Positions 42,288-52,152 are shown, numbered from the stretch's first letter. The stretch is DNA of 64,000 nt from JANSWY01 sp965243755 (GCA_965243755.1 CBDEVW010000002.1:558001-622000), one strand, 5' to 3'. Notes: generated from the letters alone by a model not told the origin. Numbers and translations are program-made.

Positions 42288-44927
42288 ATGAGAATTACAT
42301 TGAAGGCGCTAAGTTTAGTATTGATCGCTCTACTCTCGGTTACTGCAGAGTTAGCCTCACAGAATATCAGTGGGTCAAATATTAATTATGGTAACCCTAG
42401 AGAATACGAGGTTGGGGGAATTGAAATCGAAGGAACTGCATATCTTGATCACACTGCTTTAGTTTCTTTATCCGGTCTTAGAGTTGGAGATAAAATTAAA
42501 GTGCCCGGACCAGAGATAAGTCAGGCAATAAAGAAACTTTGGAAACAGGGCATTATTGGGAATGTTGAAATATTTGCTACAAAAATAGAGGGGAATAAAA
42601 TTTGGCTCACCATCAAACTTTCTGAAAGACCCCGATTAACAAAATTCACATTTGATGGGGTCAGCAAAACTCAAATTTCAGAACTGGAAGACAAAATTAA
42701 CCTGGTAAAAGGTAAGGTACTGACGGATGCCATTGAAAAGAATGCAGAATTAACTGTCAAAAAGTATTTTATTGCGAAGGGGTACCTCAATACTAAAGTC
42801 AGACTAACTCAACAAAAGGACACAATTTTAAGAAATAGTGTGATCTTAAATATTGATGTCAATAAGGGCAGGAAAGTAAAGATCAAAAGGATCAACTTTA
42901 TTGGCGATGACCATTTTGCTTCATCAAAACTAAGAGGTCAGCTTAAGTCTACAGGGGAGGCTCCCAGGTTTCTGCTGCATAAGGATCTTCTTGCAAGAAC
43001 CATTAATTTATTGAGACCAAAAAATGCCAAGGTGTTTTTGACAAAGTCTCACAAAATGTCTGCGAAGGACTTAAAGGAATACTTAAGTGAACAAGTCAAT
43101 CTTAATGTATTTAAGTCAAACAAGTTTATAGAAGCTGATTTCAATGAAGACAAACAATCTCTAATTACCTTCTATAACAGCAAAGGCTACAGAGACGCTG
43201 AAATAATAACCGACTCCACATATTATGTTGATGAGAAGTTCCTAAATGTCAATATTCATGTAGATCCAGGTACAAGATACTATTTCAGGGACATTATGTG
43301 GACAGGGAATTTTATCCATGATGAAAAAACCCTGGACCAGATTTTGGGGATTGAAAAAGGAGATGTTTACGATCTTGAGCTGGTCAATAAAAAGCTAAAT
43401 TTTAACCCAAATGGAGCTGACATTAGTTCATTATACATGGATAATGGGTACCTTTTCTTCTCTGTAACCCCAGTAGAAGTAGGAATAGACAATGATTCAA
43501 TTGACGTGGAAATGCGAGTCTATGAGGGGGCTCAGGCTACTATTGATAAGGTATATGTTACAGGGAATGATCGAACTAATGATCATGTAATAATGCGGGA
43601 AATTAGAACCTTGCCAGGTCAAAAATTTAGCCGAGCAGAATTAATAAGAACCCAGAGGGAACTGGCACAATTAGGATATTTTGATCCCGAAAAAGTAAAC
43701 CCTGTTCCCATTCCAAACCCTATAAATGAGACGGTAGATATTGAATGGTCTCTGGAAGAAAGACCTAGTGACCAGGTACAACTATCTGGTGGATGGGGAG
43801 GTTTCTATGGCTTTGTTGGTACAGTAGGGTTACAGTTCAATAATTTCTCACTGAGGAATATACCACACTTCGAGAAATGGCGACCACTTCCTATTGGTGA
43901 TGGTCAGAAACTGGCTTTAAGTATTCAGGCTAATGGAAGGAGGTTTCAAAGCTACAACCTAAGCTTTTCCGAACCGTGGCTTGGAGGAAGAAAGCCTAAT
44001 TCTTTTGGTGTGAACTTCAATTATTCTGTTCAAAGAAATATCAATACCAGAACCAACGAAACATTCGGTTCTTTGAAAGTGGCAGGCTTGACAGTGTCAC
44101 TGGGAAGAAGGGTAAAGTGGCCAGACGATTTCTTTACGGTAAGCAACTCTATCTCTTACCTTCAGTACAGTCTGTTTAATTTCGGAAGATCTCTTGGTTT
44201 TGATACCGGGGATGCTAATAGTTTCACATTCAATACAACGGTGGCAAGAAATAGCGTCGATCAACCAATGTATCCACGTCAGGGATCACAAGTTTCATTC
44301 ACCGTTGCACTTACTCCTCCATATTCCAGATGGCGAAATATTGATTACGCTACGGCGGATAACGCCACACTTTACAAATGGCTTGAATACCATAAATGGA
44401 ATCTGGATTTCAAATATTACTTGAAAATTGCGGGTAACCTTGTGCTTGCTCCAAGGGTACATTTTGGATTTATCGGCTCCTATACAGATAAAGCTGGAAT
44501 TGGGCCATTTGAAAGGTTTCAACTTGGTGGAGATGGCTTGACTGGTCAGAACTTTTTACTTGGTACAGATGTGATTGGCTTAAGAGGATATGAGAATAAC
44601 TCTATCGTTCCAGTTGATAATGAATCAGGCATTGAAGGGGGAGTAGCTTTCAACAAATTTGTCATGGAATTAAGATACCCAGTGTCACTAAACCCATCAG
44701 CAACAATATATATACAAGCCTTTGCCGAATCTGGGAATAACTGGAACGATTATCAGCAGTTTAATCCATATGAGCAATATCGCTCAGCTGGTTTGGGGGT
44801 AAGAATATTTATGCCAGCCTTTGGTTTGCTGGGACTTGATTGGGGTTATGGGTTTGATACTCTTCCCGGAAGATCTGAGCGAAGTGGACCGCAGTTCCAT
44901 TTTTCTATTGGGCAGCAAATTCGATAG
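42288..44927 (+). CDS. bamA: Outer-membrane assembly factor BamA
   Basis: The core of the barrel-assembly machine, inserting outer-membrane proteins. The 879-residue chain has a signal peptide ending AELASQ (about residue 24), five POTRA repeats up to about residue 460 (VGGIEIEGTAYLDHTALVSL starts the first; IDKVYVTGNDRTNDHVIMRE the last), and a 16-strand barrel after PSDQVQLSGGWGGFYG. The sixth-loop VRGF-like motif appears as GLRGYENN. It follows uppS by 7 bp and precedes two Skp genes. The C-terminus ends HFSIGQQIR rather than with a lone Phe. Confidence 0.95.
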   Translation: MRITLKALSLVLIALLSVTAELASQNISGSNINYGNPREYEVGGIEIEGTAYLDHTALVSLSGLRVGDKIKVPGPEISQAIKKLWKQGIIGNVEIFATKIEGNKIWLTIKLSERPRLTKFTFDGVSKTQISELEDKINLVKGKVLTDAIEKNAELTVKKYFIAKGYLNTKVRLTQQKDTILRNSVILNIDVNKGRKVKIKRINFIGDDHFASSKLRGQLKSTGEAPRFLLHKDLLARTINLLRPKNAKVFLTKSHKMSAKDLKEYLSEQVNLNVFKSNKFIEADFNEDKQSLITFYNSKGYRDAEIITDSTYYVDEKFLNVNIHVDPGTRYYFRDIMWTGNFIHDEKTLDQILGIEKGDVYDLELVNKKLNFNPNGADISSLYMDNGYLFFSVTPVEVGIDNDSIDVEMRVYEGAQATIDKVYVTGNDRTNDHVIMREIRTLPGQKFSRAELIRTQRELAQLGYFDPEKVNPVPIPNPINETVDIEWSLEERPSDQVQLSGGWGGFYGFVGTVGLQFNNFSLRNIPHFEKWRPLPIGDGQKLALSIQANGRRFQSYNLSFSEPWLGGRKPNSFGVNFNYSVQRNINTRTNETFGSLKVAGLTVSLGRRVKWPDDFFTVSNSISYLQYSLFNFGRSLGFDTGDANSFTFNTTVARNSVDQPMYPRQGSQVSFTVALTPPYSRWRNIDYATADNATLYKWLEYHKWNLDFKYYLKIAGNLVLAPRVHFGFIGSYTDKAGIGPFERFQLGGDGLTGQNFLLGTDVIGLRGYENNSIVPVDNESGIEGGVAFNKFVMELRYPVSLNPSATIYIQAFAESGNNWNDYQQFNPYEQYRSAGLGVRIFMPAFGLLGLDWGYGFDTLPGRSERSGPQFHFSIGQQIR

Positions 44928-45027
44928 TAATGGAAGATATGTTTATCTTGCGATGCTATATCATTTGAATCATCAGTTCGTTATCCCTGTTGACAAATGA
45001 ATTCACCGAAAGCGTAACATAAGAACC

Positions 45028-45564
45028 ATGAGAAAATTTGGCATAATCATTGGTATACTTTTCTTGGTAAATAATTTTACCTTTGCACAAAAATTTGGTT
45101 ATGTAGACTCTGACTACATTTTGAGCAAGATGCCTGAATACAAAGAGGCACAGGCGGAAATCGAGAAGTTATCCCAACAGTGGGAGCAGGAGATTAAAGA
45201 AATGTATCAGAGAATGGAGGAAATGGAAGCTGAGCTAAAAGCGGAAGAAGTTCTCCTAACCAAAGAGATGATCGATGAGAGAGAGGCTGAAATTGACAAG
45301 AACTGGGCAGAGGTGCAGGATTATCAAAAGAAAGTTTTTGGATTTGAAGGCTTATTCTTTTTGAAGAAAAAAGAGTTGATCAAACCAATTCAGGATGCAG
45401 TATTTGAAGCGGTTGAGAAAGTTGCAAAAAACAATAGGTTGCAAATTGTTTTCGACAAGTCCGGAGATTTGGTGATGATTTATACGGATCCGATTCACGA
45501 CTATACAGATTACGTACTTGAGGAATTGGGATTAGGTGATAAAAACGATACAGTTTCGAATTAA
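45028..45564 (+). CDS. OmpH/Skp-family periplasmic chaperone, copy 1
   Basis: A 178-residue OmpH/Skp-like protein. It has a signal peptide ending NFTFAQ (about residue 21) and the family start KFGYVDSDYILSKMPEY. A long coiled-coil prong covers about residues 40-120 (rich in Glu, Lys and Gln). The C-terminal LQIVFDKSGDLVMIY strand closes the trimerising body. It is placed 100 bp after bamA and 25 bp before a second copy. Its likely job is carrying unfolded outer-membrane proteins to BamA. Confidence 0.9.
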   Translation: MRKFGIIIGILFLVNNFTFAQKFGYVDSDYILSKMPEYKEAQAEIEKLSQQWEQEIKEMYQRMEEMEAELKAEEVLLTKEMIDEREAEIDKNWAEVQDYQKKVFGFEGLFFLKKKELIKPIQDAVFEAVEKVAKNNRLQIVFDKSGDLVMIYTDPIHDYTDYVLEELGLGDKNDTVSN

Positions 45565-45589
45565 ATAATTGAAAGTAAAAACCATTGAT

Positions 45590-46108
45590 ATGAAAATTAG
45601 ATTATTTGTGTTAGCAGCTGGCTTGATGCTGCTTTCTTTCGCAGGAAATGCGCAAAATTATAAGATTGGATACGTGCAGGTTGAAAACCTTTTTGCACAA
45701 TGGCCAGAGTATCTAGCGGCTGATCAGCAATTAAAAGAATATGATGAGCAACTGAGCTCCAGGCTTCAATCGAAGGTACAGGATTTCCAAACCAAACTTC
45801 AAAAATATCAAGAAACCGGAGCTGGTATGGATGAAGTGACCAGAAAGGATACTGAAACTGAGCTAACAAATCTTCAAACGCAGATTCAACAATTTGAATT
45901 GAATTCTCAAAAATCTGTAGCTGAGAAGCAAGTGGCGCTTTTTAATCCACTTCAGAAAAGAATGAAGGAGACAATTGATGCAGTTGCTAAAGAAAATGGA
46001 TATACGCACATTTTTGCTTACGGCTCATCATTAGTTTTCGCCGCGGATGAGTCATCAGACATATCTAATCTGGTAGCTCAGAAATTAGGATTTAGCTTGA
46101 ATCAATAA
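45590..46108 (+). CDS. OmpH/Skp-family periplasmic chaperone, copy 2
   Basis: A 172-residue OmpH/Skp relative, with signal peptide ending SFAGNAQ (about residue 22) and the family start YKIGYVQVENLFAQWPEY. It is followed by a coiled coil (EQLSSRLQSKVQDFQTKLQK) and a C-terminal HIFAYGSSLVFA strand. I use the ATG at 45590; a TTG seven codons upstream would put extra residues before the signal. It is followed by a strong terminator, ending the uppS-bamA-ompH group. Confidence 0.9.
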   Translation: MKIRLFVLAAGLMLLSFAGNAQNYKIGYVQVENLFAQWPEYLAADQQLKEYDEQLSSRLQSKVQDFQTKLQKYQETGAGMDEVTRKDTETELTNLQTQIQQFELNSQKSVAEKQVALFNPLQKRMKETIDAVAKENGYTHIFAYGSSLVFAADESSDISNLVAQKLGFSLNQ

Positions 46109-46130
46109 GAAATAGATATAAGAACTTTGG

Positions 46131-46157
46131 AAAGGCCTGCATTTGTAGGCCTTTTTT
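46131..46157 (+). terminator. Terminator after ompH copy 2
   Basis: AAAGGCCT (46131-46138) pairs with AGGCCTTT (46147-46154) around an 8 nt loop, then TTT. It reaches into the chromate-transporter stop codon on the other strand. Confidence 0.9.
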
Positions 46158-47337
46158 AGTTGATGACTATTCCGGTAACCAATCCTGCTAGAATGATCAA
46201 AGGTGTAGGAACTTTGGTGAAGAAAAGCAGACCCACTGTTCCAATCATTAGCACATAGTTTACAGGGTTTGGTTCAATGGGCTCAAACAGTATAAACGTG
46301 GCTGCTATTACTAACCCTGCACTCACTGCCTGAATTCCTTCCAATGACGCCCTGACAATTCGGTATTCCTTGAGCTGCTCCCAGAACCGGATCACAAAGA
46401 ATATTAGGAATGTTCCAGGTAAAAATATCCCCCAGGCGGCCATTAAGCCTCCAATGATCTCTCCGCCCACACCATATTCCTTAAGCGAAAGCGTCCCTAT
46501 ATACGCACTAAATGAGAATGTTGGACCGGGCAATGCTTGTGATAATGCATAACCGGAAATGAACTCATCCTTCGCCAGCCACCCCTTAAACTCAACAAAC
46601 TCTGTATACATCATTGGCACTAATACCTGCCCTCCACCAAAAATAAGACTGCCATTTCTGTAAAAGTTCTCGAAAATTCTAATTGCAAGTAGTCCTGTGA
46701 CCTTTCCTAATATTGCTACAAAAATGAATACACCTGCCCAAAGGAAGAAATTGGACCAATTGATTTTTAACTTGCTTTTCTCTTCAACCGGGTGATGAGA
46801 TTTAAACTTGAATGATGTACAAACACCACCAATTGTAATGATAATTGGGAATAAAAAGGGGGATCGGTAGAAATAGGCTGAAAAGCAACCAAGAATCATG
46901 AGAAAGTAGCCCAGACGAGTGCTTACTACCTTACGTGATATTTGATAGGCAGAGTACGCTACAATGCCTACCGCAATGGGCTGAATGTACCGTAAGAAAT
47001 CTAATGATATTCCCTGATCATTGAGGATGTTGATGAAAATTCCTGCGGCAATCATTACTGTAACGGCGGGTAACATCCATACCAGTAATGTCAAATATGC
47101 AAGATTCGGACCCCCGATCTTGAAGCCGAGTGAGGTAATCGTTTGAGTAGATGTGGGACCTGGGAGAATCTGGCATAGCGCATAGAGTTCCATCAGGTCC
47201 TTCTCTGACAAGTAAGCCCTTTTTTTTACCAGCACATCCAAAAACATAGCAATATGTGCGGTAGGGCCACCGAATGAAGTAAGGGACAGAAGTAAGATGT
47301 CTCTTAGAAAAATGAAATACCTTACCCTCCTTATCAT
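46156..47337 (-). CDS. chrA: Chromate transporter, two-domain ChrA
   Basis: A 393-residue inner-membrane protein with two homologous halves. The first begins LTSFGGPTAHIAMF and contains CQILPGPTSTQT; the second begins LIFGGGQVLVPMMYTEFV and contains ALSQALPGPTFSF. The repeated FGG...PGP pattern is typical of the long ChrA (CHR) family, which effluxes chromate by proton exchange. Ten to twelve helices are visible. Its ATG follows directly on the stop of the 2OG-Fe(II) oxygenase gene (TAGATG), so the two are tightly coupled. Other roles for CHR proteins are not excluded. Confidence 0.9.
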   Translation of the reverse strand: MIRRVRYFIFLRDILLLSLTSFGGPTAHIAMFLDVLVKKRAYLSEKDLMELYALCQILPGPTSTQTITSLGFKIGGPNLAYLTLLVWMLPAVTVMIAAGIFINILNDQGISLDFLRYIQPIAVGIVAYSAYQISRKVVSTRLGYFLMILGCFSAYFYRSPFLFPIIITIGGVCTSFKFKSHHPVEEKSKLKINWSNFFLWAGVFIFVAILGKVTGLLAIRIFENFYRNGSLIFGGGQVLVPMMYTEFVEFKGWLAKDEFISGYALSQALPGPTFSFSAYIGTLSLKEYGVGGEIIGGLMAAWGIFLPGTFLIFFVIRFWEQLKEYRIVRASLEGIQAVSAGLVIAATFILFEPIEPNPVNYVLMIGTVGLLFFTKVPTPLIILAGLVTGIVIN

Positions 47338-48297
47338 CTACTTTTTGAGGCCAATTTCAGCAAGCCTTTCATCCAAAAACGCACCTGCAGTGGTGTCTTC
47401 ATACTTTTTAGGGTTCTGCTCGTCCACGCAACTTTCCAGACAGGTGAGGTCCATTTCGGAGATTGGGTGCATAAAAAATGGTATGGAGTACCTTGAGGTG
47501 CCCATTTTTTCCTTTGGAGGATTCACCACTCTGTGTATTGTTGATTTCAATTTATCATTGGTCAACCTGGCAAGCATATCACCTACATTGACCACAATTT
47601 GATCAGGTAAAGCTGTGATTGGTATCCATTTATTGTCTCTTCTTAGGACCTGAAGACCATCCGCACTAGCCCCCATTAATAAGGTAATCAGGTTTATATC
47701 ACCGTGCTCGGCAGCTCTAACAGCATCTTCAGGGATCTCATCAGGATTTTCAATAGGGAAATAATGAATTGGTCTTAAAATAGAATTTCCATTCCTGACT
47801 TTATCATCGAAATAGTGTTCATCGAGTCCCAGGTAAATGGCAATTGCCCTAAGCATTTCTACACCAGCCTGTTCGAGGGTTCGATAGGCCTCTAGTGTGT
47901 GTTTCTTAAATTCCGCAATCTCTTCAGGGAAAATGTTTTCGGGATAATCTCCCTCACCTGATGGTTGCCCAATATGATAAAATTCTTTTAAGTCTCCTGT
48001 ATTTCGGCCTTTTGCTTTCTCTTTTCCTTTACTAATGTATCCTCTTTGACCGAATAGTTCTGGTTTCTCGTATTTCAACTTAACTTCTTCCGGCAACTGA
48101 AAAAATGCCTCCACTGATTTGTATAAATCTGAAGTAAGCTGATCTGACAAGCCATGATTTTTAATTGCTACAAAGCCAATGTTGTTATAAGCTTCGCCTA
48201 ATGCATCTACAAACGCCTGTTTCTTTTCCGGACTTCCGGATTTAAAATCTGCTAAATCCAATGAAGGAATTTCATCAAATAACTTTTCCTGGGCCAT
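47338..48297 (-). CDS. 2-oxoglutarate/Fe(II)-type oxygenase, isopenicillin N synthase family
   Basis: A 319-residue member of the non-heme iron oxygenase family that includes isopenicillin N synthase. The N-terminal DIOX_N domain starts EIPSLDLADF. The catalytic domain has HGDINLITLL (His-x-Asp iron ligands), HRVVNPP (third iron His) and TSRYSIPFF, where Arg-x-Ser binds 2-oxoglutarate. Substrate is unknown: these proteins hydroxylate or cyclise many small molecules. It starts 85 bp from recO and ends directly before chrA. No pathway genes for a beta-lactam are nearby. Confidence 0.9.
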   Translation of the reverse strand: MAQEKLFDEIPSLDLADFKSGSPEKKQAFVDALGEAYNNIGFVAIKNHGLSDQLTSDLYKSVEAFFQLPEEVKLKYEKPELFGQRGYISKGKEKAKGRNTGDLKEFYHIGQPSGEGDYPENIFPEEIAEFKKHTLEAYRTLEQAGVEMLRAIAIYLGLDEHYFDDKVRNGNSILRPIHYFPIENPDEIPEDAVRAAEHGDINLITLLMGASADGLQVLRRDNKWIPITALPDQIVVNVGDMLARLTNDKLKSTIHRVVNPPKEKMGTSRYSIPFFMHPISEMDLTCLESCVDEQNPKKYEDTTAGAFLDERLAEIGLKK

Positions 48298-48382
48298 AAC
48301 TATTGTCTTTTGAATTAAGCTTGAAATTTACAATTTAATTTAATGAGGATAAAGAACATTCAATAATTGTTGTAGGTAAACG

Positions 48383-49048
48383 CTAGGTAAAAACCTGTCT
48401 CATTATTTCTAGAGATTTTATTCCACCAAAATTTTCCAGGTGTAAAGCATAATAGCTAACCATGTGTTCCAAAGCTTTATTCCTGATTGTTCGGTTGGAA
48501 GGAACATATTCATAGGTAGATTTTGAATTAATCGATTCAAGAAACTCCTGAATATTCTGGTCGCCATCTTCAACAGTGGTTTCAAAATCGGATATTCCAA
48601 AACCCAGGTAATATGTCAATTTTAATAGAATAAAAATGTGGAAGTTCTCATAGCCAGATTGCATGTCATCCAATACCTGAATAGAGTTGTAAAGAAACTG
48701 AAATTGTTCTCGATCTTCATTGTGATGTTCCTCTAATATTTTTGACATCAACTCTGTCAGAAAAAGGGCCATTGTATTTTTCCTTATATCATAAGGGATT
48801 GTTTTGAATGGATTGGCAATTTTAAACTCTGAGAGCCTTTGAATGTCCTTCATTTTGTTTTTGTAAACAACAAGGTCCAGCAGGGTCAGAGGTTGGAAGC
48901 TGCCGATGCTTTTTTTCGATTTGGCACTTCTGATACCATTAATGATATAGGCTTGTTTTCCAAATTCTTCAGTGTACACTCGGGCTATAATTGAGGTATC
49001 TCGATATTTTATGTAGTTTAGGGCAATTCCCCGAGTCTTATGTAACAT
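48383..49048 (-). CDS. recO: DNA repair protein RecO
   Basis: RecO loads RecA at gaps in the RecFOR pathway. The 221-residue chain has an N-terminal OB fold (TRGIALNYIKYRDTSIIARV, then AYIINGIRSAKSKKSIG) followed by a helical body. It lacks the four zinc-binding cysteines of the long RecO forms. The start codon overlaps the porZ stop by one base (TAATG). The recO-porZ order recurs in Bacteroidota. Confidence 0.93.
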   Translation of the reverse strand: MLHKTRGIALNYIKYRDTSIIARVYTEEFGKQAYIINGIRSAKSKKSIGSFQPLTLLDLVVYKNKMKDIQRLSEFKIANPFKTIPYDIRKNTMALFLTELMSKILEEHHNEDREQFQFLYNSIQVLDDMQSGYENFHIFILLKLTYYLGFGISDFETTVEDGDQNIQEFLESINSKSTYEYVPSNRTIRNKALEHMVSYYALHLENFGGIKSLEIMRQVFT

Positions 49049-51240
49049 TATCTGATTATCAGTAATTTACCTACATATGTCTCTGATCCATCCGAATTAC
49101 TGCTGAAAAAGAGGTATACTCCAGATTGAGCACCAGAACCATTATAATCCTTAAGGTCCCACTGTAAGGACCCACCGTTGGCATTTATTTCTCTAATCAG
49201 CTTTCCTGATATGTCTGTGATTTTCACGTTATTGTCAGTTGCAAGCCCGGTCACCCCAACTACACCGTTATAGCCTGGCCTCACAGGATTTGGAAAAATC
49301 TGAACATCCTGATGTATATGTACTGACCTGCTGGCATCTGACCGATAAGAGACCATGCCTTTTGAAGTAAGTATGAAAACTTCACCCGAAACCGGATGAA
49401 TGGCAATGTCCAAAACGTTGTTTGACGGTAAAGGTGAATTTTGTGTAGTAAAATGATAAACTAAAGATTGAGCGGCCTCTTCAAAAAGGTAGGCTCCCGA
49501 AGAAGTGCCCACCCATTTTCTGTTCCCGGGATCTACTTCTATGCAATTAATGTTTTCATCATTAAATAATAAACTGTTTTCAAATACTGGAATGATCACC
49601 CCATTGAACCCGGAAAATATATCAGTTGAAGCTGATGGGAGATAAGCAATTCCTAAAGTTGTGGCGATCCAAAGTTCATCATCCTGATCGATTTCAAAAT
49701 CGTTGATGATATTGGATGGTAAGTCTGAGTTGCTGGTAGTTAACCTTTGTGTGCTTTTATCGATGGGATCAAAAATGACAATTCCTGACGGGTTTGTAGA
49801 AGCACTGGAAATAATTAGCCTTTGATTGGCGGAATGTTGAATCTTTTCCGGATTATTAAGGCTAAGGTCAAAAGTTTGCCAGTCGACATTGGTAACAAGA
49901 TGCAGATTATTGCTATCGGAATTCGCATTCAAAATCCAAAATCCAAAGTCATTTTCGTGTATAGCAGCTATAGTTGTTTCATCATTTGATTCTTCAAACA
50001 AACTGCCTGCAGTTGAAGCATCGATTATTTCACCAGTAATCCTATTCTTTAACCCATCTCCGTAGGAAGCGAGGTACTGATTGGAGATGTCACTTACATC
50101 ACGGAATTCTGTGTCAGAAATGGTCAACCATTGAGCTCCGCTGAAAGTGGAGTAAAATTCATTTTGGTTAGATTGATTCCCTCCTGAACGATATGGACCA
50201 AAACCAAAAATGGTATCATTAAAATATTTTATTTTTTCGAAGTGGTCGGTGACAGGTCCGTTGGGTTTGATGCTTTGTGAATTAGTTCCATCAAATTGAA
50301 CAAGTGATTGGTTTTGATCTGCTATCCAAAGATCTCCGTTCACTTCCACCACATCACGTGGAGACCTGGTTTCAATGTATTCAATCTGCTCAATTTGTTC
50401 GTCCTGATATTTCAACAAGGAGGAATTACCCAAAATGTATAGCGTTTGATCATAAGATTTTATGCTATTTATTCCACTAATATCAGAATATATTGGATTT
50501 AATGTTTCACCGTCCATGTGGAATACAGTGGTATCATTTGACGCGTAGATGCTGTTACCCAGAGCGGCAATTGAATTTGGTTGAATACTTATACTGTTTG
50601 CAATGGTTTCCCAATTTGAGAAATCAAGTAGGTTTAAATCTTGCGTCAGGCTGGCTTTAAGTATACCTTCATCGGTGACTGCAAATAGGCTATCATTAAT
50701 TGTAAGTGTCTGATATACTGAAGGTGTTGTCCCGTTCTGCCCTATTTCTCTATAAACTTCTTTTATAGTTCTTTGATTCAAATCAATAACAACTATACCA
50801 AAGGAAGTTGACAGAAATGCTTTTTCTTCATGGAAGGAGATGTGTCTAATGGTTTTTGGCGAAGATATATTTTCATTTTTAATCAAATCTATGTTGGCTA
50901 CCCGGTCATTTAGAATAAGATCAATGTTACCATTTTCGTAACCTATTGTGAGAACCGATTGATCAGAATTAAATGCCATTGCTGAAATTGTAGCGTCACT
51001 TAAACCGTCAATTTTGGAAAATTTATTAACGGAGAAATCTTCAGTATCAACAAAGAACAGCCCGTTTTCTACTGCGCAAAAAATATTGTTGGTGGTAGTT
51101 TCTACTAAACTGGCATGCTCATAACTGAAATGTGTCCGCCAACTTCCCATAGGAATATTTTGTGCATTCAGCTTTATAGTCAAAGCATAAAGTGCAACAA
51201 CAAAATATATTCCAAGCTTACTTTTCCGCCATTCCCTCAT
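49048..51240 (-). CDS. porZ: Type IX secretion protein PorZ-like, beta-propeller with T9SS sorting domain
   Basis: A 730-residue protein resembling PorZ, which helps attach T9SS cargo to A-LPS at the cell surface. The signal peptide ends IKLNAQ (about residue 27). The mature start PMGSWRTHFSYEHASLVETT, KIDGLSDATISAMA and YENGNIDLI are typical of the PorZ N-terminal propeller. A second seven-blade propeller follows. The last 80 residues form a type A sorting domain (IFPNPVRPG, ITDISGKLI, SGVYLFF). The start at 51240 overlaps the tdk stop by 23 bp; an ATG 45 bp upstream is less likely. It is followed by recO. Confidence 0.85.
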   Translation of the reverse strand: MREWRKSKLGIYFVVALYALTIKLNAQNIPMGSWRTHFSYEHASLVETTTNNIFCAVENGLFFVDTEDFSVNKFSKIDGLSDATISAMAFNSDQSVLTIGYENGNIDLILNDRVANIDLIKNENISSPKTIRHISFHEEKAFLSTSFGIVVIDLNQRTIKEVYREIGQNGTTPSVYQTLTINDSLFAVTDEGILKASLTQDLNLLDFSNWETIANSISIQPNSIAALGNSIYASNDTTVFHMDGETLNPIYSDISGINSIKSYDQTLYILGNSSLLKYQDEQIEQIEYIETRSPRDVVEVNGDLWIADQNQSLVQFDGTNSQSIKPNGPVTDHFEKIKYFNDTIFGFGPYRSGGNQSNQNEFYSTFSGAQWLTISDTEFRDVSDISNQYLASYGDGLKNRITGEIIDASTAGSLFEESNDETTIAAIHENDFGFWILNANSDSNNLHLVTNVDWQTFDLSLNNPEKIQHSANQRLIISSASTNPSGIVIFDPIDKSTQRLTTSNSDLPSNIINDFEIDQDDELWIATTLGIAYLPSASTDIFSGFNGVIIPVFENSLLFNDENINCIEVDPGNRKWVGTSSGAYLFEEAAQSLVYHFTTQNSPLPSNNVLDIAIHPVSGEVFILTSKGMVSYRSDASRSVHIHQDVQIFPNPVRPGYNGVVGVTGLATDNNVKITDISGKLIREINANGGSLQWDLKDYNGSGAQSGVYLFFSSNSDGSETYVGKLLIIR

Positions 51241-51805
51241 AAAAACATCTTCTGCATCTTGCTTCATATATATCAGTTTCTCCAAGGACTACTGTTTTAT
51301 TTGATTTAGTTCTACGAAAAGAGTAGGAAGCAACATCACCACATTGTATACAAACAGCATGCACTTTCGTCACATATTCAGCTACAGACATTAATTCCGA
51401 GATGGGACCAAATGGTCTCCCTTTAAAGTCCATGTCCAAACCAGCAGCGATTACTCTCTTTCCGGCATTTGCTAATTTAATTGCTACGTCCACAATATCT
51501 TTATCAAAAAACTGGACTTCATCGATTCCTACAACTTCGCAATCGGTTGCCCGGAGCAGAATGTCATTGGCGAAATTAACAGCACTACTTTCTATTTCAT
51601 TATCGTTGTGAGATACAACGTTTTTTTCATGATACCGATTGTCTACAGTGGGCTTAAAGATCATCGTCTTTTGTCGTGCTATCATGGCACGTTTCATTCT
51701 ACGGATCAGCTCTTCCGTTTTACCGGAAAACATGGACCCGCAAACCACTTCGATCCAACCATATCTGTGAGGATCAATTCCCCCAATTTTACGTTCTACA
51801 AACAT
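51218..51805 (-). CDS. tdk: Thymidine kinase
   Basis: Phosphorylates thymidine for DNA synthesis by salvage. The 195-residue chain has the P-loop CGSMFSGKTEELIRRM, the Walker B-like VVGIDEVQFFD, and the zinc lasso with CIQCG and CRRCF. It overlaps the porZ start by 23 bp and starts at the last base of the ferredoxin gene, so ferredoxin, tdk, porZ and recO are probably one transcript. Confidence 0.95.
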   Translation of the reverse strand: MFVERKIGGIDPHRYGWIEVVCGSMFSGKTEELIRRMKRAMIARQKTMIFKPTVDNRYHEKNVVSHNDNEIESSAVNFANDILLRATDCEVVGIDEVQFFDKDIVDVAIKLANAGKRVIAAGLDMDFKGRPFGPISELMSVAEYVTKVHAVCIQCGDVASYSFRRTKSNKTVVLGETDIYEARCRRCFYEGMAEK

Positions 51806-52128
51806 TATTCAGAATACTCTAAGTGTGGTAGTTTATATATATCCGGAACCTTCACGGTGAGGTCACCCGTAACAATCGCCTGGCATGCAAGCCTTTCGTT
51901 TTGAGACAATCTTTTTATTTCCTGGTATTTAATTTCTGGTGCGGTAATCTCTCCAAGGTTCTCCATTCCTTTTACTATGATCGCTTTACATGTGGTACAC
52001 CTTCCCTTTCCTCCACAGGCCTGCATCCAGTCAACGTAATTTTCCTGTAAAATATGCAGCAAACTTTTCGTTTTACTATTGCAATGAATAGATTTACTAG
52101 AGAGGTTTTGTATGGTAATTTTAATCAT
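51805..52128 (-). CDS. 2Fe-2S ferredoxin
   Basis: A 107-residue plant-type ferredoxin. Three ligand cysteines lie in ACGGKGRCTTCKA (spacing CxxxxCxxC), and the fourth is the Cys in RLACQAI near residue 82. The fold starts MIKITIQNLSSKSIHC. It may carry electrons to an oxygenase or reductase; no partner is adjacent. The gene is divergent from an unknown gene across only 24 bp and overlaps tdk by one base. Confidence 0.88.
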   Translation of the reverse strand: MIKITIQNLSSKSIHCNSKTKSLLHILQENYVDWMQACGGKGRCTTCKAIIVKGMENLGEITAPEIKYQEIKRLSQNERLACQAIVTGDLTVKVPDIYKLPHLEYSE

Positions 52129-52152
52129 TTAAAGGGTAAAGTTAGCAGTAGT

